Assembly: GCF_004136555.1 (NCBI RefSeq)
Contig: NZ_NOIT01000024.1
Location: forward strand, 1-38,008
DNA from: Kocuria carniphila
Lineage (GTDB): Bacteria; Actinomycetota; Actinomycetes; Actinomycetales; Micrococcaceae
DNA length: 38,008 nucleotides
Reading direction: 5' to 3'
This document shows, one piece after another, positions 23,996-32,967 of the stretch. The position numbers and the translations under genes were made by a program. How positions within the stretch are numbered: position 1 is the first letter of the stretch; each line of letters opens with the position of its first letter. The notes beneath the pieces are model-generated. The model was not told where the DNA came from. It searched no databases and worked only from the letters and a program-made list of their open reading frames with translations.

Positions 23996-24757
23996 ATGAA
24001 TCTCACGTACACACTCCATGACTTCTGGCGCCAGGTCCGCGCCTTCGAGAACATGTTCTTCATCGCGATACTGCCCGCGGCATTGTTCATCATGTTCGGT
24101 GTCACCCAGGGCTGGTCCGACGAATCCTCGGGCCATGGCAATGTCTCCGCCTACCTGATGGTCTCCATGGCCGCGTACGGCGCGGTCACCGCAACCACCT
24201 CCATTGCGGGCAGCGCCGCCGTGGAGAGGATGCAGGGCTGGGGCCGACAGTTGGCCATGACGCCCATGGGAACGGGCGGATACGCCGCCACCAAAGTGAT
24301 CGTCGCGATGACTGTGGCGGTGGTGCCGGTGATCATCGTTTATTTGGCCGGTGTCCTCACCAATTCGGTCATGGACGATGTGTGGCGCTGGTTCGCAACC
24401 GCCGGCATCGTCATTGCCTGTTCCGTGGTCTTTGCGCTCTACGGTCTGGCCGCAGGACTGTTGTTCCGCTCGGACGGCGCGGTCAGCGCCGCCACCGGCC
24501 TGCTGGTGGTGCTCGCCTTCCTGGGCAACGTGTTCATGCCGTTGTCCGGTTCGTTACTGGACTTCGCCCGCTTCACGCCCTTGTATGGAATTGTTGGACT
24601 TGCCCGCTACCCCATTACCGAAGGCTGGGTGGTTTCCGTGGACGGCGCCGCCGAACAGGACAGCGTCTGGATGCTGCTGGCCAACGTGGGTGTGTGGGCC
24701 GTGATTTTCGCCGCCATCGCCCTGTTCGCCGCGCGGAAAGCAACGGCCCGCAAATGA
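23996..24757 (+). CDS. ABC-2 exporter, membrane subunit
   Basis: 253 residues with about six membrane helices: FFIAILPAALFIMFGV near 22-37, a pair around residues 60-80, VIVAMTVAVVPVIIVYLAGVL, IVIACSVVFALYGLAAGLLF, AATGLLVVLAFLGNVFMPLSGSL and a last one before the basic end. It pairs with the ATPase upstream; together they would export a small molecule or peptide, or remove a membrane-active drug. The start 23996 follows AAGGAA. The open frame reaches further upstream but overlaps the ATPase gene. The stop overlaps the kinase start (ATGA). Confidence 0.85.
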   Translation: MNLTYTLHDFWRQVRAFENMFFIAILPAALFIMFGVTQGWSDESSGHGNVSAYLMVSMAAYGAVTATTSIAGSAAVERMQGWGRQLAMTPMGTGGYAATKVIVAMTVAVVPVIIVYLAGVLTNSVMDDVWRWFATAGIVIACSVVFALYGLAAGLLFRSDGAVSAATGLLVVLAFLGNVFMPLSGSLLDFARFTPLYGIVGLARYPITEGWVVSVDGAAEQDSVWMLLANVGVWAVIFAAIALFAARKATARK

Positions 24758-25917
24758 GCACAGTGACGATGAATACTCAGACCGAGAAAGAAACGTCGGC
24801 CGAAAATCCCGCCGAATGGCCCTCCGGCTGGCCCGATGTCCTGTTCGCCTCCGTGTGGCTGGTGTTCCTCATCTTCCCCGTGACCCGCGTGTGGTCAAGC
24901 CCTGCGGACGATGGCCTCAAGGTCATGGCACTCATCGGGCTGGGGCTCTTCGCCGTTTTGTACGTCATCTCGTGGATCAAGGAATACCTGTTCCCCGAGC
25001 ACAGTGAGCGATTCAACGCCCTGGTGTGGTGCTTGATTCTCCTGTTGCCCGTGGCCTTGGTGATTCCTGCGGGCGGGCTCGCCGCGACTTATGTCAGTCC
25101 GTTCTTCGTAGCGGTCTGTGTGTTCCGTATGTCCATGAAGGAATCGCTCCTCGCTGCCGCGGTTATTGCGATTCTCGCGCTCACACCGTGGTTGATGTTG
25201 ACCGCGCGAGAGGATTGGATCTGGCCGATCATCGGCATCGGGCCCTCGTGGATGCTGCTTCTGGTCTCCCGCTGGGTAGTCGAACGCTCCGTGGCTCAGG
25301 AGCAGCTACAGCGCGAACTCAAACTGGCTCAGCAGCGCGAGTCCGTGGGCCGCGACGTCCACGACATCCTGGGCCATTCCCTCACCGTGGTGTCCATGAA
25401 GGTCCAGCTGGCCAAGCGCCTCATGGCCACGGACCCGGAACGAGCGGCCCAAGAGCTCGACGATGTTCTGGTCCTCACGCGCGATTCCCTCACCGATGTG
25501 CGCTCCACGGTGGGCAAACTGCGCGAACCCGAGCTGAGCGTCCAATTGGTTCAGACTCGGGCCGCACTGCGCTCCGCGGGCATCACCCCGCATCTGCCCA
25601 GTACAGTTCCGTCGATTGAGGCTCCCTGGCGTTCCACGTTTGCGTGGATCCTTCGTGAGGCCGTGACGAATGCGGTGCGCCACTCGTCCGCTACTTCGTG
25701 CTGGGTCACGCTCACCTCGACCACCCTGACCATCACCGACGACGGCGCTGGGTTGAGTTGCGAGCGCGACGGCGCGGACGCGGCGGCGTCGTCGGTGCCG
25801 GGCAACGGGCTACGGGGCATGCAGGAGCGGGCCGAGAAGGCCGGGCTGAAATTGACCGTGACCTCGCCCGTTGAAGGTAAGGACCGAGGAACTCGAATCG
25901 TGGTGGAACCGGCATGA
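24754..25917 (+). CDS. Sensor histidine kinase, DesK-like (HisKA_3)
   Basis: 387 residues. Five to six membrane helices in the first ~175 residues form a membrane-embedded sensor with little extracellular sequence. The HisKA_3 box is RESVGRDVHDILGHSLTVV with phospho-acceptor His203. An HATPase_c domain follows (N-box EAVTNAVRHS, then ITDDGAGL and GNGLRGMQERAEKAG). Architecture and linkage to an ABC-2 exporter match DesK-type or antibiotic-sensing kinases. The ATG overlaps the permease stop, and its own stop overlaps the regulator start (ATGA). Signal likely membrane stress or the exported drug; not proven. Confidence 0.9.
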   Translation: MSTVTMNTQTEKETSAENPAEWPSGWPDVLFASVWLVFLIFPVTRVWSSPADDGLKVMALIGLGLFAVLYVISWIKEYLFPEHSERFNALVWCLILLLPVALVIPAGGLAATYVSPFFVAVCVFRMSMKESLLAAAVIAILALTPWLMLTAREDWIWPIIGIGPSWMLLLVSRWVVERSVAQEQLQRELKLAQQRESVGRDVHDILGHSLTVVSMKVQLAKRLMATDPERAAQELDDVLVLTRDSLTDVRSTVGKLREPELSVQLVQTRAALRSAGITPHLPSTVPSIEAPWRSTFAWILREAVTNAVRHSSATSCWVTLTSTTLTITDDGAGLSCERDGADAAASSVPGNGLRGMQERAEKAGLKLTVTSPVEGKDRGTRIVVEPA

Positions 25918-26525
25918 AGAGAATCTCGGTAGTGATTGCAGACGATCAAGCCTTGGTGCGAGCCGGGCTGGCTGCATTACTCGAACTCGAACCGGATATC
26001 GCGGTGGTGGCCCAGGTGGGCAACGGTCGAGAAGCCGTGGAGGCGGTGGCGGATCAGGACGTCGATGTGGCCCTGCTGGACATCGAAATGCCCGTGCTCA
26101 ACGGGTTGGATGCCACACAGGAGATCGCGCGCGGCGGCAGTGGCACCAAGTGTTTGATCGTGACGACGTTCGATCGCCCCGGGTACCTGCGGCGCGCGCT
26201 CGATGCCGGCGCAAGCGGATTCGTGGTGAAAGACACGCCGGCCGAACAACTGGCCGAGGCCATCCGGCGCGTCTACGCAGGACTGCGCGTGATCGACCCG
26301 CAACTCGCCGAGGAATCGTTGGTCGCCGGCGCCAACCCGCTGACCCAGCGGGAACAGGACGTGTTGCGAGAATCCGCACAGGGTGGCTCGGCGAAGCAGA
26401 TCGCGGCATCTCTGCATCTGTCCGCAGGAACGGTGCGCAATCATTTGTCCTCCGCTATTGGGAAGACGGGTGTGCACAACCGTTCCGAAGCCGCTGCAAC
26501 AGCACTGCGCAACGGATGGATCTAG
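25914..26525 (+). CDS. Response regulator, NarL/LuxR family
   Basis: 203 residues. The receiver domain has acidic residues ADD (9-11), phospho-acceptor Asp56 in VALLDIEMP, Thr in VTTFDR and Lys in VVKDTP. The LuxR-type HTH covers about 140-200, with LTQREQDVLRESAQGGSAKQIAASLHLSAGTVRNHLSSAIGKTG. Translationally coupled to the kinase. It probably controls the exporter operon, and the repeated TGACGT sites upstream of the first gene are candidate targets. Confidence 0.92.
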   Translation: MKRISVVIADDQALVRAGLAALLELEPDIAVVAQVGNGREAVEAVADQDVDVALLDIEMPVLNGLDATQEIARGGSGTKCLIVTTFDRPGYLRRALDAGASGFVVKDTPAEQLAEAIRRVYAGLRVIDPQLAEESLVAGANPLTQREQDVLRESAQGGSAKQIAASLHLSAGTVRNHLSSAIGKTGVHNRSEAAATALRNGWI

Positions 26526-26622
26526 CGGGGGTGGCGCACCTGCGGTTCCCCTTGCGGGTGGCCTGGCGGTTCGCCCGATGCAGGTCCTTATGAATGTCGG
26601 AGGGGTCTGAGACAGTTCCCCC

Positions 26623-27894
26623 ATGGACGCTTCCGTGATGTCTCAGGTGTGGTGGTTGTGGGCGTTACTCGCCCTGGTGGTGGGGCTCGGGCTGGGTGCC
26701 GCCGTGGGAATGTCGCTGGCTAGTCGCCGGACACGTCGGATCGAGGCCGAGGTCGACGAGCTGCAGGCCGAACGCCTGAAGGCCTTGCAAGAGAGCGCCG
26801 CCGCGCGAGAAGCCAAGGAGCAACTCGAGAGGCACGTGGCCACTCTGGAAGCTCGCTCCTTCCAAGATCAGAACGTGCTGCAGGCGTTGGCGCCACTCAA
26901 TGATCAGCTGCGCACCGTGGGACGTCACGTCACTCAACTGGAACGGGACCGCGCTGAGCAATTTGGTGCTGTAAGTCAGGCCCTGGATGCCGCTCGCAGC
27001 ACGGACGCGCAGTTGCTGGAGGCCACCGGGTCGCTGTCCTCGTCGTTGCGCTCCACCACTGTGCGCGGCGCGTGGGGTGAAATGCAGTTGCGTCGCGTGG
27101 TGGAAGCCGCCGGAATGCTACGGCACGTGGATTTCACGGAGCAGGATTCACGCACGACCGACCGCGGTGTGCAGCGCCCGGACATGATCGTGAAACTGCC
27201 CGGCGGACAGGTCATCGTGGTCGATGCTAAGGCACCCATGAACTCCTACTTGGATGCGCAAGCCGTGCCCGCGGACGGCTCACCGGAGAACGACCAGCGC
27301 CGAGCGCAATCCTTGAAGGCACACGCCAATGCACTGCGAGCGCACGTGGACGCGCTGGCGGCCAAACAGTACTGGACAGGTAACGATGGCTCCCCCGAGC
27401 TGGTGATGTGTTTCGTCCCGGTGGAATCCGCACTCGCCGCAGCCCTGGAGTCGGATGCGGCACTACTGGAACATTCATCTCGAAACAATGTGGCGTTGGT
27501 GTCCCCGGTGTCGCTGATGGCCTCGCTCAAGGCGGTGGCATTCAGCTGGCGTCAGGCCACTCTCACGGACAACGCGCGCGAGCTCTACCGGCTCTCGCGA
27601 GAGCTCTACGACCGTATGGGATCTGTGGGTAAGCACCTAGCTGATATGGGTGGCTCACTCAGGCGTTCGGTGGACGGCTACAACAAACTCGTGGGCTCAC
27701 TCGAAACCCGTGTGTTGCCTTCGGCCCGCAAGATCGCGGCGCTGGATCCCACCGACAACGACTCCACCGGGCTCGAAACTAAGCCCGTGGAAACCATGCC
27801 CCGAGCCGTCACTGCGACCGAGTTCGTGCTGGACGGTTCCGCTGACCGGGGTAATGAGACTGGCCCGCGCGAAGACAACGCACGGGCCAGCTAA
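26623..27894 (+). CDS. rmuC: DNA recombination protein RmuC
   Basis: 423 residues. An N-terminal membrane helix (about 9-32), a long coiled coil (about 38-125, with EVDELQAERLKALQESAAAREAKEQLE), then the RmuC domain: RGAWGEMQLRRVVEAAGML, RPDMIVKLPGGQVIVVDAKAPM (nuclease-like fold with Asp and Lys) and ELVMCFVPVESALAAAL. RmuC limits inversions at short inverted repeats; biochemical activity is not well defined. The start at 26623 lacks a near ribosome site; ATG 26638 is an alternative. Part of the conserved backbone with ispH and xseAB. Confidence 0.9.
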   Translation: MDASVMSQVWWLWALLALVVGLGLGAAVGMSLASRRTRRIEAEVDELQAERLKALQESAAAREAKEQLERHVATLEARSFQDQNVLQALAPLNDQLRTVGRHVTQLERDRAEQFGAVSQALDAARSTDAQLLEATGSLSSSLRSTTVRGAWGEMQLRRVVEAAGMLRHVDFTEQDSRTTDRGVQRPDMIVKLPGGQVIVVDAKAPMNSYLDAQAVPADGSPENDQRRAQSLKAHANALRAHVDALAAKQYWTGNDGSPELVMCFVPVESALAAALESDAALLEHSSRNNVALVSPVSLMASLKAVAFSWRQATLTDNARELYRLSRELYDRMGSVGKHLADMGGSLRRSVDGYNKLVGSLETRVLPSARKIAALDPTDNDSTGLETKPVETMPRAVTATEFVLDGSADRGNETGPREDNARAS

Positions 27895-27984
27895 TGCTGC
27901 GCCGCCCGGCTGACCGAGTGATCGGGTGAGCGGGTCGAGACAGCTCCCGGCCGGTCGCAGTGTCGCGACCGCCAGGCGTTCGGA

Positions 27985-29067
27985 TCAGCGGTTGGGACGC
28001 GATCCGCGGCCGCCGAGCTGACGAGATTTGTCGCCGCCCTCGGCGAGCTTGGCACGCAGCTCCTTGGGCAGGGAGAACAGAATGTCCTCTTCAGCCGTGA
28101 CGACTTCTTCGACCTCGCCATAACCGTACTCAGCCAGCAGGTCGAGCACCTGCTTGACGAGCACCTCGGGCACCGAAGCACCGGACGTCACACCGACGGT
28201 GGCAACACCCTCGAACCAGGACTCATCGACCTGGTTGGCGAAGTCCACGCGCTCGGCACGCTTGGCACCGTATTCCTCAGCTACTTCCTTGAGCCGCACG
28301 GAGTTGGACGAGTTGGCCGAACCCACCACGATCACCAGGTCCGTCTGTGGCGCAATTTCCTTGATCGCCGCCTGACGGTTGGAGGTCGCGTAGCAAATGT
28401 CGTCGCTGGGCGGGTCCTGCAGGTTGGGGAACTTCTCGCGGAGCTTGTTGACGGTCTGCATGGTCTCGTCCACGCTCAACGTGGTTTGCGAGAGCCACAC
28501 GACCTTGTCCGGGTTGTTGACCTCCAGGGTGTCCACGTCCTCCGGGGAGTTCACGATCTGGATGTGCTCGGGGGCCTCGCCGAACGTGCCTTCGACCTCT
28601 TCGTGGCCCACGTGACCGATCAGCAGGATCTCGTAGTCGCCGCGAGCGAAGCGCACGGCCTCGCGGTGCACCTTGGTGACCAGCGGGCAGGTTGCGTCAA
28701 TGGTTTGCAATTTGCGGTCCGCTGCGGACTGCACGACCGCCGGGGACACACCGTGGGCGGAGAACACCAGCAGGGATCCCTCGGGAACCTCGTCGGTCTC
28801 ATCCACAAAAATGGCACCGCGTTCTTCCAGCGTGCCGACCACGTACTTGTTGTGCACAATCTCCTTGCGCACGTACACCGGGGCACCGTAGTGCTCGAGT
28901 GCCTTCTCCACCGCGATCACGGCGCGGTCCACACCGGCGCAGTATCCGCGCGGCGCGGCCAACAGGACCTTGCGAGAACCGGCGACCGGAGCGGCATCGG
29001 CGATCTCTTGGGGTGTGCGCCGAACGCGAGGAACGGTGGGCATGGAAAGATCAACGGTGGTGGACAT
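27985..29067 (-). CDS. ispH: 4-hydroxy-3-methylbut-2-enyl diphosphate reductase
   Basis: 360 residues of the IspH (LytB) family. It converts HMBPP to isopentenyl and dimethylallyl diphosphate, the last step of the MEP isoprenoid pathway. The three cysteines for the [4Fe-4S] cluster are Cys43 (APRGYCAGV), Cys127 (IDATCPLV) and Cys225 ([11 protein letters not shown]). The catalytic region [14 protein letters not shown] is intact. The ~30-residue N-terminal extension is typical of actinobacteria. The ATG lies seven bases behind TACCAT, suggesting a leaderless promoter, which sits inside the end of the preceding gene; read-through from that gene is also possible. Confidence 0.97.
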   Translation of the reverse strand: MSTTVDLSMPTVPRVRRTPQEIADAAPVAGSRKVLLAAPRGYCAGVDRAVIAVEKALEHYGAPVYVRKEIVHNKYVVGTLEERGAIFVDETDEVPEGSLLVFSAHGVSPAVVQSAADRKLQTIDATCPLVTKVHREAVRFARGDYEILLIGHVGHEEVEGTFGEAPEHIQIVNSPEDVDTLEVNNPDKVVWLSQTTLSVDETMQTVNKLREKFPNLQDPPSDDICYATSNRQAAIKEIAPQTDLVIVVGSANSSNSVRLKEVAEEYGAKRAERVDFANQVDESWFEGVATVGVTSGASVPEVLVKQVLDLLAEYGYGEVEEVVTAEEDILFSLPKELRAKLAEGGDKSRQLGGRGSRPNR

Positions 29068-29071
29068 GCTC

Positions 29072-29977
29072 TTAATGGTAGGTGACTGCGTGACGTCTCA
29101 CCACGGCGCCCGTCACACCGGCGAGCGCGACCACCGCAGCCCAGATCATGCCCGTGACGCACCGGGCCACAAAGGATTCGCGCAACAGGCCCACGATTTC
29201 GAGGACCACCAGATTCGCCACCGGCTCAATCGAGGACGCCGATACCACCGACTGACCCGCCACGAGCGCTGCGATCAACAACGCACCCGTCATCACCACA
29301 CCGGCCAGGCCCAGACCCGCCAGGGCAAGCCACCGCCGGGGAGCCAACAGCAGGGTGGCAATGCCCAGCGCCCCGGCCAGCCACGGCAGCACAAAGCGCC
29401 ACTGGGTGATCCACACGATCGCGTCGATCACGGGACCGGTGCGTGCCCCGGGAACCGACACCGTCAGCTCTTGCGAACTCAACGACGGGTCGATGCCCAA
29501 GGTGTCCCGAATGCGTTGATCGATCGTGGCACCCACCGGATGAACGTTCACCACCAGGTTCTCGGGGGCCTCCCCCATCTCCGGCGACAGCGGAACGTTG
29601 GCCGCGTGAGTTTCCACCAGCACCTGCGTCCACATCTCGCGCTGCTCAGGCGCGGTTGCGAACGATTCGGCCGCGCCGACGGCGCCCTCCCGTACTCGCT
29701 CGAGGGTCTGGTCCACGGGTCCGATCCCGGTTTGGTAATCGTCCAGCAGTCCGAAGGAGGCCCGGTCCAACAGGGTCCCCACCAGTTCCGTCTGGAATTG
29801 GGTGTCCGTGACGACCGAGTGAGCGGTGTCCTGGAAACCGGACGGGGACAATAAGTGATCCTGCAACCACGTGAGCCCGAGCCACGCGGCGAAGAACAGC
29901 CCAGTGAGGAGTCCGCACAGCACGGCACCCGCGGTTCGCAACGCACGGGTTGTGGACGAAGGGGGTTGAGGGGTCAC
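29072..29977 (-). CDS. Membrane protein of unknown function upstream of ispH
   Basis: 301 residues. One helix at about 15-36, then an ~170-residue extracytoplasmic domain with [27 protein letters not shown], and three C-terminal helices from about 195 to 290 ([42 protein letters not shown] and a last one). I do not recognise a named family. It ends four bases before the start of ispH. The start GTG 29977 lies six bases behind a TAAAGT box, pointing to leaderless transcription; the divergent gene is xseA. Confidence 0.75.
   Translation of the reverse strand: MTPQPPSSTTRALRTAGAVLCGLLTGLFFAAWLGLTWLQDHLLSPSGFQDTAHSVVTDTQFQTELVGTLLDRASFGLLDDYQTGIGPVDQTLERVREGAVGAAESFATAPEQREMWTQVLVETHAANVPLSPEMGEAPENLVVNVHPVGATIDQRIRDTLGIDPSLSSQELTVSVPGARTGPVIDAIVWITQWRFVLPWLAGALGIATLLLAPRRWLALAGLGLAGVVMTGALLIAALVAGQSVVSASSIEPVANLVVLEIVGLLRESFVARCVTGMIWAAVVALAGVTGAVVRRHAVTYH
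29075..29080 (-). promoter_or_regulatory. Putative -10 box of ispH
   Basis: TACCAT on the minus strand, seven bases before the ATG, inside the last codons of the upstream gene. Confidence 0.4.
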
Positions 29978-29983
29978 GACTCC

Positions 29984-29989
29984 ACTTTA
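29984..29989 (-). promoter_or_regulatory. Putative -10 box of the membrane-protein/ispH operon
   Basis: TAAAGT on the minus strand, six bases before the GTG at 29977. Confidence 0.5.
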
Positions 29990-30036
29990 GGGAAAAGTCG
30001 CCTGTGCATGTCCGCGGAGGGTGGTAAGCATGACCC

Positions 30037-31338
30037 ATGAGCACATCACCTTCGCCGCAGCCCTCGGATGCTGTAGACGTTCCGGACCCGCACCGGGAAC
30101 TCGCTCAGTTCGCGCGGGACACCTCTCCGGAGAACCCATGGCCGTTGAGCCGCTTGTCCTCCAACCTCAATGCCTGGATCAAGAAGGCCCCGGATGCGTG
30201 GGTCGAGGGCCAGGTCATCGAGGTCAATCACCGTGCACGCGTTTCCTACGTGACCCTTCGGGACATGAACGAGGAAATGTCCGTGTCCGTCACCCTGTTC
30301 GGCCAGGAAATGACTGCGCTGCAGCGGCCCCTGGAACAGGGCATGCGCGTGGTCGTGAACCTCAAGGCGGACTTCTACGCCAAGACCGGTCGACTCTCGA
30401 TGATCGGCCGTGGCATCCGACCCGTGGGCCTGGGCGATCTGCTGGAACGCCTCGAACGCTTGCGTCGCGCCTTGGCTGATGAGGGGCTTTTCGATCCCCG
30501 CCACAAGAAACCGCTTCCCGTATTGCCCTTGTGCGTTGGGCTGATCACGGGGCGTAACTCGGATGCGGAGAAAGACGTGGTCCGCAACGCCTCCCTGCGT
30601 TGGCCGGGTGTGCAGTTCGAGATCCGAGAAGTTCCGGTGCAGGGCAATGGCGCTGCCAACGCCGTGAGCGCGGCGCTGGCGGAATTGGATCAGTTGGAGC
30701 ACGTGGACGTGATCGTGATTGCCCGCGGCGGCGGCGCATTCGAGGATCTCCTGGCCTTCAGCGAGGAATCCTTGATCCGCAACGTCTTCGCGGCGAACAC
30801 CCCCGTGGTCAGCGCGATCGGTCACGAGAACGACCAGCCGTTGCTGGACTACGTGGCGGATGTTCGTGCTTCCACCCCCACTGACGCCGGCAAGCGCGTG
30901 GTGCCGGACGTGCAAGAAGAACGACTGCGCATCGGCCAGGCCCGAGCCGCACTGGATCGTGCGGTCACCACTCTCATCGAGCGTGAGCAGCAGGGTTTGG
31001 CGTCCATGCGCACCCGGCCAGTGCTCTCCCAACCGGACGGCATGATCCTGGTTCGGGAAGAAGACCTGGACCGCTGGCGCTCACGCGCCTGGTCTGCGGT
31101 CAACACCGCAACACTCCGCGCGCAGGACGCCGTCACCCAGATGCGAGCACGCGTCCGCGCCCTGTCACCCCAGCAGACCCTGGACCGCGGCTACGCCGTG
31201 GTGCAGACCCAAGACGGGCACGTGGTCACGGAAGCTGCTTCCGTGAAGGCTAAGCAGAAACTTGCCGTGCGCCTGGCCTCCGGTGAACTGGGCGTCACCG
31301 TGGACAACGTCAGCCAACGCCAACCCGGCGAGCACTAA
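30037..31338 (+). CDS. xseA: Exodeoxyribonuclease VII large subunit
   Basis: 433 residues. N-terminal OB-fold (PWPLSRLSSNLNAWIKKAPDAWVEGQVIEVNHRARVSYVTLRD), the catalytic region with LCVGLITGRNSDAEKDV, VDVIVIARGGGAFEDLLAFSEESLIR and AIGHENDQPLLDYVADVRASTPTDAGKRVVP, then a coiled-coil C-terminus. With XseB it degrades single-stranded DNA to acid-soluble oligonucleotides in both directions. The ATG at 30037 has GGAGG about 16 bases upstream, somewhat far. xseB follows after 37 bases. Confidence 0.96.
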   Translation: MSTSPSPQPSDAVDVPDPHRELAQFARDTSPENPWPLSRLSSNLNAWIKKAPDAWVEGQVIEVNHRARVSYVTLRDMNEEMSVSVTLFGQEMTALQRPLEQGMRVVVNLKADFYAKTGRLSMIGRGIRPVGLGDLLERLERLRRALADEGLFDPRHKKPLPVLPLCVGLITGRNSDAEKDVVRNASLRWPGVQFEIREVPVQGNGAANAVSAALAELDQLEHVDVIVIARGGGAFEDLLAFSEESLIRNVFAANTPVVSAIGHENDQPLLDYVADVRASTPTDAGKRVVPDVQEERLRIGQARAALDRAVTTLIEREQQGLASMRTRPVLSQPDGMILVREEDLDRWRSRAWSAVNTATLRAQDAVTQMRARVRALSPQQTLDRGYAVVQTQDGHVVTEAASVKAKQKLAVRLASGELGVTVDNVSQRQPGEH

Positions 31339-31375
31339 TTAACAGCACGTCAGCAGAACTACTGAGAGGACCATC

Positions 31376-31645
31376 ATGGCCAAGGAAAACCAGTCCCCGG
31401 ACAACGCAGCCCCGGATCTGTCCGACATCGACCAGCTTGGTTACGAGCAGGCCCGCGAACAGCTCGTGGAGATCGTCTCCAAGCTCGAAACCGGCGGCAC
31501 CACGCTCGAGGAGTCACTGCAGTTATGGGAGCGCGGCGAAGCCCTGGCCACCCGCTGCGAGAACTGGCTGGACGGCGCCCGGGAACGGCTCGACGCCGCC
31601 CGCGCCCGGCGTGAAGAAACCCGGGAGCAGACGGCGTCGGAGTGA
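31376..31645 (+). CDS. xseB: Exodeoxyribonuclease VII small subunit
   Basis: 89 residues. The core LGYEQAREQLVEIVSKLETGGTTLEESLQLWERGEALATRCENWLDGARERLD is the XseB signature, a two-helix coiled coil that wraps the large subunit. The acidic N-terminus and Glu/Arg-rich tail are usual. The ATG follows GAGAGGA. Co-transcribed with xseA, whose toxicity requires balanced subunits. Confidence 0.95.
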   Translation: MAKENQSPDNAAPDLSDIDQLGYEQAREQLVEIVSKLETGGTTLEESLQLWERGEALATRCENWLDGARERLDAARARREETREQTASE

Positions 31646-31707
31646 GCCATGTCTGAACGGATTCGACTGGCTGAGCCTGTGAGCGCGAGCCGTGGAGCGG
31701 CTGTGCC

Positions 31708-32925
31708 CTACTGGTGGTAGCCGGAGAGGAACTCGCCCAGCCGGTCGAGAGCGGTGTCCAGCATCTCGACTGCGGGCAACGTGACCAGACGGAAGTGGTC
31801 CGGTTCACCCCAGTTGAACGCGGTGCCGTGGCTGAGCAGGATCTTCTGTTCCTTGAGCAGGTCCAGGGCGAAGCGCTCGTCATCAACGATGCCGAACTTC
31901 TCCACGTCCAGCTTGGGGAACAGGTAGAGAGCGCCGTCGGCCTGTTGGCACGTGACGCCGTCGATCTCGTTGAGCTTCTTGTACGCGAGGTCGCGCTGAG
32001 CCTTAAGGCGGCCGCCGGGGAGGATCAGGTCATTGATGGACTGGTACCCACCGAGCGCCGTCTGGATTGCGTGCTGCGCCGGAACGTTGGCACACATGCG
32101 CATGTTGGCGAGCAGCTTGATGCCCTCGATGTAGGACTCCGCGCTCCAGTTGGGGCCGGTGATCGCCAGCCAACCGGAACGGTAACCGGCCACCCGGTAC
32201 GCCTTGGACAGGCCCGAGTACGTCAGACACAGCACGTCCTCACCGGTGAGTGAGGCCAGGTTGATCATCTCGGCGCCGTCGTAGGTGATCTTTTCGTAGA
32301 TCTCGTCCGCGAACAGAATGAGTTCGTGCTTCTTGGCGATCTCCACGATCTTCTGGAGGGTTTCGCGCGAGTACACGGCACCGGTGGGGTTGTTGGGGTT
32401 GATCACCACGATGCCCTTGGTGCGTGAGGTGATCTTGGATTCCAGGTCCTCGAGGTCAGGGTTCCAGCCGTTCTCCTCGTCGCACAGGTAGTGCACGGGC
32501 GTACCGCCGGACAGCGCCACCGAGGCGGTCCACAGCGGGTAGTCCGGGGAGGGAACCAGAATTTCGTCACCGGTGTTGCACAGCGCCTGGAGCGTCATGG
32601 TGATCAGCTCGGACACACCGTTGCCCAGGTAGACGTCGTCGGTGTCCAGGTTCATGATGCCGCGCGTCTGGTAGTACTGCACCACGGCGGTGCGGGCGGA
32701 GTAGATGCCGCGAGAATCCGAATAGCCCTGGGCGTTGGGCAGGTTCTTGATCATGTCGACCAGGACCGCGTCCGGCGCCTCGAAACCGAAGGGCGCGGGG
32801 TTGCCGATGTTCAGTCGCAGAATGCGATGACCCGCCGCCTCCATTTTTTCCGCCTGATCCAGCACGGGACCGCGGATGTCGTAGAGCACGTTCTTCAGTT
32901 TGTCGGATTGCTTCACCATTGCCAT
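31708..32925 (-). CDS. alaA: PLP-dependent aminotransferase, alanine-synthesising AlaA type
   Basis: 405 residues of the fold-type I class I aminotransferases. Landmarks: LNIGNPAPFGFEAPDA, YSDSRGIYSAR, NGVSELITMTLQAL, VINPNNPTGAVYS, ADEIYEKI and the PLP lysine in YSGLSKAYRVAGYRSGW. The motif set and length match AlaA, which transfers an amino group from glutamate to pyruvate to give alanine; other keto acids cannot be excluded, so the symbol is provisional. The start at 32925 (MAMVKQSDKL) lies seven bases behind TAGTGT, a leaderless arrangement. Convergent with xseB. Confidence 0.88.
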   Translation of the reverse strand: MAMVKQSDKLKNVLYDIRGPVLDQAEKMEAAGHRILRLNIGNPAPFGFEAPDAVLVDMIKNLPNAQGYSDSRGIYSARTAVVQYYQTRGIMNLDTDDVYLGNGVSELITMTLQALCNTGDEILVPSPDYPLWTASVALSGGTPVHYLCDEENGWNPDLEDLESKITSRTKGIVVINPNNPTGAVYSRETLQKIVEIAKKHELILFADEIYEKITYDGAEMINLASLTGEDVLCLTYSGLSKAYRVAGYRSGWLAITGPNWSAESYIEGIKLLANMRMCANVPAQHAIQTALGGYQSINDLILPGGRLKAQRDLAYKKLNEIDGVTCQQADGALYLFPKLDVEKFGIVDDERFALDLLKEQKILLSHGTAFNWGEPDHFRLVTLPAVEMLDTALDRLGEFLSGYHQ

Positions 32926-32932
32926 GAGGGCA

Positions 32933-32938
32933 ACACTA
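32933..32938 (-). promoter_or_regulatory. Putative -10 box of the aminotransferase gene
   Basis: TAGTGT on the minus strand, seven bases before the ATG at 32925. Confidence 0.5.
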
Positions 32939-32967
32939 CTCGCCCCTTATGGCGCTGCCACGCAGAT

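Noticed and set aside
24382-24753. Upstream extension of the histidine-kinase frame
   Set aside because: Lies inside the permease gene and is Arg-rich; ATG 24754 with the ATGA overlap is the real start.
27953-27970. Hairpin GGTCGC/GCGACC between rmuC and ispH as terminator
   Set aside because: Only six base pairs and no T-run on either strand.
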